Origin: Arthrobacter rhizosphaerae
GTDB lineage: Bacteria > Actinomycetota > Actinomycetes > Actinomycetales > Micrococcaceae
Assembly: GCF_023062595.1 (NCBI RefSeq)
Contig: NZ_JALLAN010000001.1
Span: forward strand, 458,663-522,662
Direction of reading: 5' to 3'
Length of the DNA: 64,000 nt
The first letter of the stretch is position 1; the number at the start of each line of letters is the position of its first letter. Under the pieces are notes generated by a model. The model did no database searches and had not been told where the DNA came from. It worked only from the letters and a program-made list of their open reading frames with translations. A program made the position numbers and the translations under genes. This document shows positions 36,334 to 44,258 of this stretch, in pieces.

Positions 36334-38436
36334 ATGACAGAAGTAGTGGACCGCACCGGCACCTCCCCAGATGCCAGTGCACCCAAGGCCATCACGGGTC
36401 ACCCGGCCATTGACGTTGCCGCGCTAGGCGAGCAACTCCTGGGTAAATGGGCCGACATCCGCAGGCAGGCTCGTGACCTCTCTGCCCGTCCTGAGCTGCA
36501 CAAGACCGAAGGCCTTACGCACACGGAGCACCGCAAGCGTACTTTCGGCCAGCTGAGTTTCCTTGTGGACAACGGAGCCGTTCACCGCGCCTTCCCATCG
36601 TCGCTCGGTGGTTCAGATGACCATGGCGGAAACATTGCAGGGTTTGAGGAGCTGGTGACGGCGGATCCGTCCCTGCAGATCAAGGCCGGAGTACAGTGGG
36701 GCCTCTTCGGTTCCGCGGTGATGCATCTGGGCACTGAGGACCACCACCGCAAGTGGCTGCCCGGCATCATGAACCTCGACATTCCTGGTTGCTTCGCGAT
36801 GACCGAGACCGGCCACGGCTCGGACGTCGCCAGCATAGCCACAACCGCTACCTACGAGCCTGCTACCCAGGAATTCGTGATCGACACGCCGTTCAGGGCT
36901 GCGTGGAAGGACTACATCGGCAATGCGGCCATTGACGGCCTCGGTGCCGTAGTTTTTGCCCAGCTTGTGACTTTGGGCGTTAACCATGGGGTGCACGCGT
37001 TCTATGTTGAACTCCGTGATCCTGCCACGAAAGAATTCCTGCCGGGCATCGGCGGGGAGGATGACGGCGTCAAGGGCGGACTTAACGGCATTGACAATGG
37101 CCGTCTGCATTTCTCAGCTGTCCGGATCCCCCGGACAAACCTCCTGAACCGCTACGGAAACGTCGACGTCGACGGATCCTACACTTCCCCTATCGCCAGT
37201 CCCGGCCGCCGGTTCTTCACGATGCTCGGAACCTTGGTCCAGGGCCGTGTCTCCCTTGATGGTGCTGCAGTGGCAGCCAGCAAGCTTGCCCTGAAGACGG
37301 CCATTCAGTACGCCACCGAACGGCGTCAGTTCAATGCCTCCTCCCCCACCGAGGAGGAGGTGCTGCTGGATTACCAACGGCACCAGCGCCGCCTGTTCAC
37401 CAGGCTGGCAACGACTTACGCCGCGAGCTTTGCGCATGAACAGCTGCTGCAGAAGTTCGACGACGTTTTCTCCGGGGCCCACGACTCCGACGCAGACCGC
37501 CAGGACCTGGAAACCCTCGCCGCCGCCCTCAAACCCCTGAGCACATGGCACGCGTTGGACACGCTGCAGGAATGCCGGGAAGCGTGCGGCGGAGCCGGGT
37601 TCCTGATTGAGAACCGATTCGCGTCGCTGCGGGCAGATCTCGACGTCTACGTCACGTTCGAAGGCGACAACACTGTCCTGCTTCAGCTCGTCGCCAAGCG
37701 GCTCCTCGCCGACTACGCCAACGAATTCCGCAACGTGGACTTCGGCGTGTTGGCGCGATATGTCGTGGGCCAGGCGGCCGACGTCGCGATCCACCGCACA
37801 GGCCTCCGCCAGGTGGCTCAGTTCGTGGCCGACACCGGATCACCGCAGAAGGCGGCCATAGCGCTCCGGCACGAGGAGGGTCAGCGCGCCTTGCTTACCG
37901 AGCGGGTGCAATCGATGGTGGCCGAGGTGGGTTCCGCGCTCAAAGGCGCCAGCAAATTGCCCCAGCACCAGGCTGCTGCCGTTTTCAACCTCCATCAGGA
38001 CGATCTGATCGATGCAGCACAGGCCCATGCCGAGCTGCTCCAGTGGGAAGCGTTCACGGAAGCGCTCAACCAGGTAGCTGACCCTGGCACCAAAACCGTC
38101 CTTACCTGGCTTCGTGATCTCTTCGGCCTCTCGCTGATCGAGAAAAACCTCTCATGGTACCTGATGAACGGGCGGCTCTCCATGCAGCGCGGACGTACCG
38201 TGGGTGACTACATCAACCGGCTGCTCATCAAGATCCGCCCTCACGCCCTGGACCTGGTAGACGCCTTCGGGTACGGCCCCGAGCACCTTCGTGCAGCCAT
38301 CGCCACAGGCGCCGAGAAGACCCGCCAGGACGAAGCCCGCGATTATTTCCGGGCGCAGCGGGCCAGCGGGCAGGCGCCCGTTGACGAGAAATCCATCCTG
38401 GCGCGCCAAGCCGGCGGAAAGCCGACACAGAGCTGA
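36334..38436 (+). CDS. Acyl-CoA oxidase/dehydrogenase family protein
   Basis: This 700-residue flavoenzyme is much longer than a standard acyl-CoA dehydrogenase (~380) and has the four-domain layout of acyl-CoA oxidases. It has an N-terminal helical part, FAMTETGHGSDVASIATTATY (FAD/substrate-binding beta domain), a second FAD motif QYATERRQFNAS, CREACGGAGFLIENRFASLRAD, and the catalytic Glu in VTFEGDNTVLLQL near residue 445. A further ~250-residue helical domain follows. It should catalyse the first step of beta-oxidation; whether O2 or an electron-transfer flavoprotein is the acceptor cannot be told. It is in the same direction as the TetR gene and completes the fatty-acid module. Confidence 0.92.
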   Translation: MTEVVDRTGTSPDASAPKAITGHPAIDVAALGEQLLGKWADIRRQARDLSARPELHKTEGLTHTEHRKRTFGQLSFLVDNGAVHRAFPSSLGGSDDHGGNIAGFEELVTADPSLQIKAGVQWGLFGSAVMHLGTEDHHRKWLPGIMNLDIPGCFAMTETGHGSDVASIATTATYEPATQEFVIDTPFRAAWKDYIGNAAIDGLGAVVFAQLVTLGVNHGVHAFYVELRDPATKEFLPGIGGEDDGVKGGLNGIDNGRLHFSAVRIPRTNLLNRYGNVDVDGSYTSPIASPGRRFFTMLGTLVQGRVSLDGAAVAASKLALKTAIQYATERRQFNASSPTEEEVLLDYQRHQRRLFTRLATTYAASFAHEQLLQKFDDVFSGAHDSDADRQDLETLAAALKPLSTWHALDTLQECREACGGAGFLIENRFASLRADLDVYVTFEGDNTVLLQLVAKRLLADYANEFRNVDFGVLARYVVGQAADVAIHRTGLRQVAQFVADTGSPQKAAIALRHEEGQRALLTERVQSMVAEVGSALKGASKLPQHQAAAVFNLHQDDLIDAAQAHAELLQWEAFTEALNQVADPGTKTVLTWLRDLFGLSLIEKNLSWYLMNGRLSMQRGRTVGDYINRLLIKIRPHALDLVDAFGYGPEHLRAAIATGAEKTRQDEARDYFRAQRASGQAPVDEKSILARQAGGKPTQS

Positions 38437-38470
38437 CCCGAACACTGTTCCGGCGAGACTTGCCGGGCAG

Positions 38471-38518
38471 ACGACGACGGCGCCGCTCCCCTGCTGAGGG
38501 GAACGGCGCCGTCGTCGT
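38471..38518. terminator. Strong bidirectional hairpin between the acyl-CoA oxidase gene and glgA
   Basis: ACGACGACGGCGCCG pairs perfectly with CGGCGCCGTCGTCGT (15 bp), and the loop contains a further TCCCC/GGGGA stem. It lies between two convergent genes. There is only a short T run (TTT). Confidence 0.8.
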
Positions 38519-38582
38519 CGTTTAGCTCTTACCGCGACCGGCCGCGCAGGTTACGCGAGGCGGGCGAATAAGAAGTCTGACT

Positions 38583-39779
38583 TCAGGACAGAACTGAGCG
38601 GTAAACCTGAAGGGTGGTTTCAGTGATGGATTCCCAGGAGAAGTGCTCCTCAGCCCTGAGCCTGCCGGCTTTGCCCATGGCTCGGGCACGCTGCGGATCC
38701 GAGACCACCTCAGTGAGGGCGGCCGCGAACTCTGTAACGAACTTCTCCGGATCCAACGGGGTTCCGGTGCCGTCAGTAACCTGCTCCAGTTCAACAAGCA
38801 GCCCTGTTTCCCCGTGCTGGACAACCTCAGGAATTCCACCGGTGGCGCTTGCCACAACCGCGGCACCGCAGGCCATCGCCTCGAGGTTCACGATCCCCAA
38901 GGGCTCGTAGATGGACGGGCAGGCGAAGGCCGTTGCATGGCTGAGCACCTGGACGAGTTCATGACGGGGAAGCATCCGCTCCACCAGCACAACTCCGGTG
39001 CGCTGTTTCTGCAATTCCTCGATCAGCCGGGCAGTTTCCGCTGCGAGTTCTGGCGTGTCGGCGGCGCCAAGGCAGAGGACCAGTTGGACGTCGGCGGGCA
39101 GCTTGGCCGCTGCACGAAGCAGATATGGCACGCCCTTCTGACGGGTGTTGCGCCCCACAAACACAACACTGGGCAGGTCAGGATCGATGCCGAGGGCCCG
39201 GATGGCATCAGTGCCCTCGTCCCGGTTCCAAAGGCTGACATCGATACCGTTGTGCACCACCTTGACCTTTTCAGGATCAACGTCCGGGTAGCTGCGCAGG
39301 ATGTCCTGGCGCATGCCTTCAGAGACAGCGATGATGGCGGCGGCGGCCTCGTAGGCGGTCTTTTCCACCCACGAGGACAAGGCGTAGCCTCCGCCCAGCT
39401 GCTCGGCTTTCCAAGGCCGCAGCGGCTCGAGGCTGTGGGCGCTGAGGACGTGCGGGATGCCGTGAAGCAGGGATGCCAGATGGCCTGCCATGTTTGCATA
39501 CCAGGTGTGCGAATGCACCAGGTCCGCCCCCGCAATGTCCGGCACTATCCGCAGATCAACGCCCAGGGTCTGGACGGCAGCATTAGCACCCCCAAGATCG
39601 TCCGGTACGGAGTAGGAGGTCACTCCCGCACCATGGTAGTCGGCGTCCCGCGGAGCTCCGAAGGCCCGCACCTGAAGATCCACATGCTGGGCCAGCACAC
39701 GGCTCAGTTCAGCCACATGGACTCCGGCGCCGCCGTAGATCTCAGGCGGGAATTCTTTGGTCACAATGTCTATACGCAC
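38583..39779 (-). CDS. glgA: Glycogen synthase GlgA (actinobacterial GT4 type)
   Basis: This glycosyltransferase adds glucose from ADP-glucose (or makes maltose-1-phosphate, as its mycobacterial relative GlgM does). The ~398-residue GT-B protein has the N-terminal motif KEFPPEIYGGAGVHVAELSR, VVFVGRNTRQKGVPYLL at the start of the second Rossmann domain, and the donor-site motif CPSIYEPLGIVNLEAMACG near residue 305. It is GT4, not the classical ~480-residue GT5 enzyme. The GTG at 39779 gives an N-terminus like that of homologues; a TTG at 39788 is possible. It diverges from glgC, sharing a ~100-base promoter region, which fits coordinated glycogen or maltose-1-phosphate synthesis. Confidence 0.92.
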   Translation of the reverse strand: MRIDIVTKEFPPEIYGGAGVHVAELSRVLAQHVDLQVRAFGAPRDADYHGAGVTSYSVPDDLGGANAAVQTLGVDLRIVPDIAGADLVHSHTWYANMAGHLASLLHGIPHVLSAHSLEPLRPWKAEQLGGGYALSSWVEKTAYEAAAAIIAVSEGMRQDILRSYPDVDPEKVKVVHNGIDVSLWNRDEGTDAIRALGIDPDLPSVVFVGRNTRQKGVPYLLRAAAKLPADVQLVLCLGAADTPELAAETARLIEELQKQRTGVVLVERMLPRHELVQVLSHATAFACPSIYEPLGIVNLEAMACGAAVVASATGGIPEVVQHGETGLLVELEQVTDGTGTPLDPEKFVTEFAAALTEVVSDPQRARAMGKAGRLRAEEHFSWESITETTLQVYRSVLS

Positions 39780-39879
39780 GCTACCCAAGGTAGTCGTTCC
39801 CGCTTAACTGTTCTAGTGTGAAGGAGTCCGGGCTTACCGGGCTGTTGGGGAGTGACGAAGGCGTACAGGGAGCGACCAC

Positions 39880-41301
39880 ATGCCGTTGAATAAGAAAGTT
39901 TTGGCCATTGTCCTAGCAGGCGGCGAGGGAAACCGCCTCATGCCGCTTACGGCGGACAGGGCCAAACCCGGGGTTCCTTTTGCAGGCAGCTACCGGCTCA
40001 TCGACTTCGCGTTGTCGAATCTGGTGAATTCCAGATACTTGCAGATCGTGGTTCTCACTCAATATAAATCCCACAGCCTTGACCGACATATCTCCGAGAC
40101 GTGGCGGATGTCCACGCAGCTCGGGAACTACATCGCTTCGGTGCCGGCGCAGCAACGCGTTGGCAAGAGCTGGTTCCTTGGCAGCGCCAACGCCATCTAT
40201 CAGTCCCTTAACCTTATCCACGACGCCAATCCCGACATCGTCGTCGTGGTGGGCGCAGATCACGTGTACCGGATGGACTTCGCCCAGATGGTGGAATCCC
40301 ATGTTGCCAGCGGGGCCAAAGCCACCGTCGCAGCCGTCCGCCAGCCACTGAACATGGCAGATCAGTTCGGTGTCATCGAAGTGGACCAGGACGATCCCCG
40401 CAAGATTGCGGCGTTCGTGGAAAAGCCCTCCAGCACCCCTGGCCTGGCAGCTGATCCCACGCAATTCCTTGCCTCCATGGGCAACTACGTCTTCGACCGG
40501 GACGCCCTTGTGGATGCACTTCAGGTCGACGCGGAGCGTCTGGACACCAAGCACGACATGGGCGGGGACATCATCCCGTACTTCGTTGACCGCGGAGAAG
40601 CCGGAGTCTACGACTTCACTCTCAACGACATCCCGGGCTCCACGGAGCGTGACCGTACGTACTGGCGCGACGTCGGTACTATCGATTCCTTTTACGACGC
40701 CCACATGGACCTCATCTCGCCCCTGCCCGTCTTCAACCTCTACAACTCGGAATGGCCCATCTATACCCGCCAGACCATCTCGCCGCCGGCAAAGTTCGTC
40801 CGCGGTGGCAACAATGCGGTCGGTACCGCCCTCGATTCGATTGTGGCGAGCGGTGTTGTAATCTCCGGTGGCATCGTGGAGGGCTCAGTGCTCTCCAACG
40901 ACGTCTACGTGAGCACAGCCAGCCGTGTCCTGGATTCGGTTCTGATGGATAAGGTGCAGATCGGCGCTGGCGCCGTGGTGAAGCGCGCCATCCTCGACAA
41001 GAACGTGAAGGTACCTGCCGGCGCAACCATTGGTCTGGACCCTGAATTGGACCGGGCCCGAGGCTTCAAGGTCACGGAATCCGGCATTACCGTGCTCTCC
41101 AAGGGCCAGCAGGTTCCTGAACCGGGTGAAGATGAGAAGGCACTGGCAGCAGCAAACCTGCACCTTGTGCCCAATGCTGTGCAGGCCGCGACCGAGAATT
41201 ATCCGGAGGTCCGGGATTCCGTCGAAAAGGCGGCCGAGATCCAGGCAGCAGGAGTTGTGGCCCCGGCGTCTGCCAAGGAGTCAGTCACAACGCGTTCCTG
41301 A
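39880..41301 (+). CDS. glgC: Glucose-1-phosphate adenylyltransferase GlgC
   Basis: GlgC makes ADP-glucose from glucose-1-phosphate and ATP, the committed step of glycogen synthesis. The 473-residue protein has the nucleotide-binding N-terminus [23 protein letters not shown], the DHVYRMD metal site, [24 protein letters not shown] and a left-handed beta-helix C-terminal part ([19 protein letters not shown]). The last ~60 residues, after [13 protein letters not shown], are Ala/Glu-rich and extend beyond the usual end of the family. A ribosome-binding site (AGGGAGCG) precedes the ATG. It diverges from glgA. Confidence 0.95.
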   Translation: MPLNKKVLAIVLAGGEGNRLMPLTADRAKPGVPFAGSYRLIDFALSNLVNSRYLQIVVLTQYKSHSLDRHISETWRMSTQLGNYIASVPAQQRVGKSWFLGSANAIYQSLNLIHDANPDIVVVVGADHVYRMDFAQMVESHVASGAKATVAAVRQPLNMADQFGVIEVDQDDPRKIAAFVEKPSSTPGLAADPTQFLASMGNYVFDRDALVDALQVDAERLDTKHDMGGDIIPYFVDRGEAGVYDFTLNDIPGSTERDRTYWRDVGTIDSFYDAHMDLISPLPVFNLYNSEWPIYTRQTISPPAKFVRGGNNAVGTALDSIVASGVVISGGIVEGSVLSNDVYVSTASRVLDSVLMDKVQIGAGAVVKRAILDKNVKVPAGATIGLDPELDRARGFKVTESGITVLSKGQQVPEPGEDEKALAAANLHLVPNAVQAATENYPEVRDSVEKAAEIQAAGVVAPASAKESVTTRS

Positions 41302-41360
41302 ATGACGCCTTAACCTGACGCAAGGCAGGCTGGTGCTCCTCAGGCTGTAAAATCGGAACA

Positions 41361-42812
41361 ATGAACTCCCCCGATCTGACGCCTGAGGAAATCCAGGCCT
41401 GCCTCAAGGTTCTGAACACGATTCATGCCTATGACGAAGAGCACCCCGACTACGTCTCGGTGCGCCGCGCCACGGGAAAAATGTTCAAAGCCGTCAAGAG
41501 GCACCGCCGGGTCACCAAGCGGGACCTGATTTCCGAAGCAGACCGGGCCGTGCTTGCGCAAACTGCAACCGCAGCGCCTGACCGGATTGATGACGAGACC
41601 CGGGGCAACAAGCTCGAACCTTCCGCCACTGGCAAAGTGGCCGGCCACCTGATCAGGTCCCGTCCCTGTTACATCTGCAAGCAGCACTACACGCAGGTTG
41701 ATGCCTTCTACCATCAACTGTGTCCTGAGTGCGCTGCTTTCAACCATGGCAAGCGGGATGCCAGGACTGACCTCACTGGCCGAAGCGCACTCCTTACGGG
41801 CGGCCGGGCCAAGATCGGCATGTACATTGCGCTCCGGCTCCTCCGGGACGGTGCCCACACCACCATCACCACCCGGTTCCCCAAGGATGCTGCCCGCAGG
41901 TTCGGTGCCATGGAGGACAGCGGAGACTGGCTGCACCGGCTCAGGATTGTGGGAATTGATCTGCGCGACCCGTCCCAAGTGATGGCGCTGACGGATTCAT
42001 TGAATGAAGCAGGCCCCCTGGACATCATCATCAACAATGCTGCGCAGACCGTCCGACGGACCGGAAACGCCTACAAACCGTTGGTGGACGCCGAGGACGA
42101 AGCCTTGCCGGTTGCGTTGGAGGCCGCCAACGGCGGACCCGAACTTGTCACGTTCGGCCATGCCCATGACAAACATCCGCTTGCCTTGGCAAGCAGTGTC
42201 CTGGAGCATCCGGTCCTCGCCGGTGATGCCATCACATCCCTCGCCCTCTCCACCGGTTCTGCTTCACTGGAGAGGATTGCCTCGGGAACAGCGATCGACG
42301 CCGGCGGCCTGGTTCCCGACCTCGCGACCATCAACAGCTGGACCCAAGTGGTGGATGAGGTTGATCCGCTGGAAATGCTTGAGGTTCAGCTCTGCAACGT
42401 CACCGCGCCTTTCCTGCTGGTCAGCAGGCTCCGTGATGCCATGAAGCGGTCCACAGCCCACCGTAAGTACATCGTGAACGTCTCAGCGATGGAGGGACAG
42501 TTCTCACGTGCCTACAAGGGTCCCGGCCACCCTCACACGAACATGGCCAAGGCCGCTCTGAACATGATGACCCGCACCAGTGCCCAGGAAATGCTGGAAA
42601 CGGACGGCATTCTGATGACAGCAGTGGACACGGGCTGGATAACCGATGAACGCCCCCACTTCACAAAAGTCCGGTTGATGGAAGAAGGGTTCCACGCACC
42701 CTTGGACCTTGTGGACGGCGCCGCCCGTGTCTACGATCCGATCGTGATGGGTGAGAACGGGGAGGACCAATACGGTGTCTTCCTTAAGGATTACCGTCCC
42801 AGTCCCTGGTGA
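41361..42812 (+). CDS. Zinc-ribbon/short-chain dehydrogenase fusion protein
   Basis: This 483-residue protein joins three parts. Residues 1-100 form an acidic/basic helical region of unknown function. Residues 103-124 form a C-x2-C-x14-C-x2-C zinc ribbon (CYICK ... CPEC). From ~135 there is an SDR domain with the nucleotide motif ALLTGGRAKIGMYIA and the NNAAQTV motif. Ser is conserved in NVSAMEG, but the position four residues before the catalytic Lys (HTNMAKAAL) is Thr, so the normal YxxxK Tyr is missing. It may be a non-catalytic NAD(P)-binding sensor or use another residue. It follows glgC by 59 bases on the same strand and precedes a PPOX gene. Confidence 0.85.
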   Translation: MNSPDLTPEEIQACLKVLNTIHAYDEEHPDYVSVRRATGKMFKAVKRHRRVTKRDLISEADRAVLAQTATAAPDRIDDETRGNKLEPSATGKVAGHLIRSRPCYICKQHYTQVDAFYHQLCPECAAFNHGKRDARTDLTGRSALLTGGRAKIGMYIALRLLRDGAHTTITTRFPKDAARRFGAMEDSGDWLHRLRIVGIDLRDPSQVMALTDSLNEAGPLDIIINNAAQTVRRTGNAYKPLVDAEDEALPVALEAANGGPELVTFGHAHDKHPLALASSVLEHPVLAGDAITSLALSTGSASLERIASGTAIDAGGLVPDLATINSWTQVVDEVDPLEMLEVQLCNVTAPFLLVSRLRDAMKRSTAHRKYIVNVSAMEGQFSRAYKGPGHPHTNMAKAALNMMTRTSAQEMLETDGILMTAVDTGWITDERPHFTKVRLMEEGFHAPLDLVDGAARVYDPIVMGENGEDQYGVFLKDYRPSPW

Positions 42813-42816
42813 TCCG

Positions 42817-42844
42817 ACAAGAGGCGTGGTCCCTGACCTCTTGT
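42817..42844. terminator. Perfect inverted repeat between the SDR fusion and PPOX genes
   Basis: ACAAGAGG and CCTCTTGT form an 8-bp stem with a 12-base loop, four bases after the SDR stop codon. There is no T run. It could be a weak terminator or an operator. Confidence 0.5.
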
Positions 42845-42869
42845 TGCAGGAACGGGTAGGGTGCAGAAG

Positions 42870-43334
42870 ATGGATACTTCAGACATTCCCGACGGGATTC
42901 TCACCATCGACCAGTGCTGGGAGTTGCTCAACGACGCCGCTGTAGGCCGTCTTGCGCTCATTGTGGACAACCATCCGGAGATCTTTCCGGTGAATTATGT
43001 CCTGGAGCGAAGGAGTATCGTCTTCCGAACGGACGGGGGTATCAAGTTGTGGGGGGCTATGACAGCCAAGCCTGCCGCCTTTGAGATTGACGGCTACGAT
43101 CCGCACACTGAAGAGGCCTGGAGCGTCGTGGCCCGGGGCGATACCGAGGTCATCCATGACGTTGAGGAGAAAGCGGCAGCCGATGCGCTCAACCTTGAAC
43201 CGTGGCACCCGGGAAGGAAGGACCACTATGTACGGTTGTCCCCCCGCGCCCTCAACGGCCGCAGGTTCAAGGTGAATAAGCCTGATGTTTGGAACACCAG
43301 GGTCTCCGACGCCCGTCGGTCCACGTTCGAATAG
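42870..43334 (+). CDS. Pyridoxamine-5'-phosphate-oxidase-like flavin split-barrel protein (copy 1)
   Basis: This 154-residue protein begins SDIPDGILTIDQCWELLNDA, continues with VGRLALIVDNHPEIFPVNY and ends with a beta-barrel and GRRFKVNKP. This is the pattern of the PPOX-like split barrel that binds FMN, F420 or heme in many small actinobacterial proteins. The enzymatic role is unknown. It is a clear paralogue of the protein at 46127-46597 (the core alignment is CWELL..AVGRLAL / CWQLL..SVGRLAV). It ends 173 bases before the DevR-like regulator on the same strand. A GTG at 42861 is an alternative start. Confidence 0.82.
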   Translation: MDTSDIPDGILTIDQCWELLNDAAVGRLALIVDNHPEIFPVNYVLERRSIVFRTDGGIKLWGAMTAKPAAFEIDGYDPHTEEAWSVVARGDTEVIHDVEEKAAADALNLEPWHPGRKDHYVRLSPRALNGRRFKVNKPDVWNTRVSDARRSTFE

Positions 43335-43507
43335 CAGGACCAACGGCCCTTGTCCGCCAACCACCGGTGACTGAGAATTGCAGAGCCTGATGTGGGAACC
43401 TGCATCGGCTGCGACAATGAAGCCGCATCACCAGTGCCTTCCGTAGCCCTTGAGCAGCGGAGGTACTGTTCACCCGCAGATGGCCGAAACGGCCGGACAG
43501 AAGGATC

Positions 43508-44215
43508 ATGCTTCCTCGTCAAGACAGCCCATCAGAGGTAACCGCCCAGGCACAGAACCTGATCCGTGTTTTTATTCTCGATGATCACGAACTCGTTCGA
43601 CGTGGCCTGCAGGAACTGCTGGAGGATGAAGGATTTCTGGTGGTGGGCAGTTCAGGTTCCGCTGTGGAGGCGACCAGGCGGATTCCGGCTCTGCGCCCGG
43701 ACGTCTGCGTACTGGACGCCAGGCTTCCTGATGGCACAGGAATTGAAGTCTGCAGGGACGTACGTTCGGTGGACCCGTCCATTAATTGCCTGATACTCAC
43801 AAGTTACGACGACGAGCAAGCCTTGCGGGGAGCGATCCTGGCAGGGGCCAAGGGGTACGTCCTGAAAGAAATCGGCGGGACCGATCTCATCGGAGCCCTC
43901 CGCCGTGCCGCTGCCGGAGAGTCGCTCTTCGAGGACGGCGTGGTGGCCAGTACGGTTCATAAACTGGTGTCGTCGTCCCAGCCCGACCCTCATGTTGCAG
44001 CGCTGACGCCGCAGGAACAGCGCGTTCTGGAGCTTGTGGGCGGCGGCCTGACCAACCGGCAGATAGCAGCGGAAATGTTCCTTGCAGAAAAAACAGTAAA
44101 GAACTACGTGTCATCTCTTTTAGCCAAGCTGGGATTCGAACGCCGTACGCAGGCCGCTGTGTACATCGCCAATAAGACCGCCCTGGCCTCTCCCGGGAGC
44201 ACACCGGCCAAGTAG
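43508..44215 (+). CDS. DevR/DosR-like NarL-family response regulator
   Basis: This 235-residue regulator has a receiver domain with phosphoacceptor Asp70 (VLDARLP), Thr98 and Lys120 (VLKE). Its C-terminal LuxR/NarL HTH (LTNRQIAAEMFLAEKTVKNY, then LLAKLGFERRTQAAVY) is very close to that of M. tuberculosis DosR. It should bind GGGAC-type palindromes and activate a dormancy or hypoxia regulon when phosphorylated. It has ~20 extra N-terminal residues. The DevS-like kinase lies convergently 43 bases downstream, unlike the tandem M. tuberculosis arrangement. PPOX paralogues sit on both sides of the pair. Confidence 0.9.
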   Translation: MLPRQDSPSEVTAQAQNLIRVFILDDHELVRRGLQELLEDEGFLVVGSSGSAVEATRRIPALRPDVCVLDARLPDGTGIEVCRDVRSVDPSINCLILTSYDDEQALRGAILAGAKGYVLKEIGGTDLIGALRRAAAGESLFEDGVVASTVHKLVSSSQPDPHVAALTPQEQRVLELVGGGLTNRQIAAEMFLAEKTVKNYVSSLLAKLGFERRTQAAVYIANKTALASPGSTPAK

Positions 44216-44258
44216 GAGCCACCAGATAAGCGCCGGGGTCTCCAGCCAATCAGTGCGT

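Noticed and set aside
38643..39821. 392-residue open frame antisense to glgA
   Set aside because: glgA on the minus strand has clear motifs and normal length; the plus frame has none.
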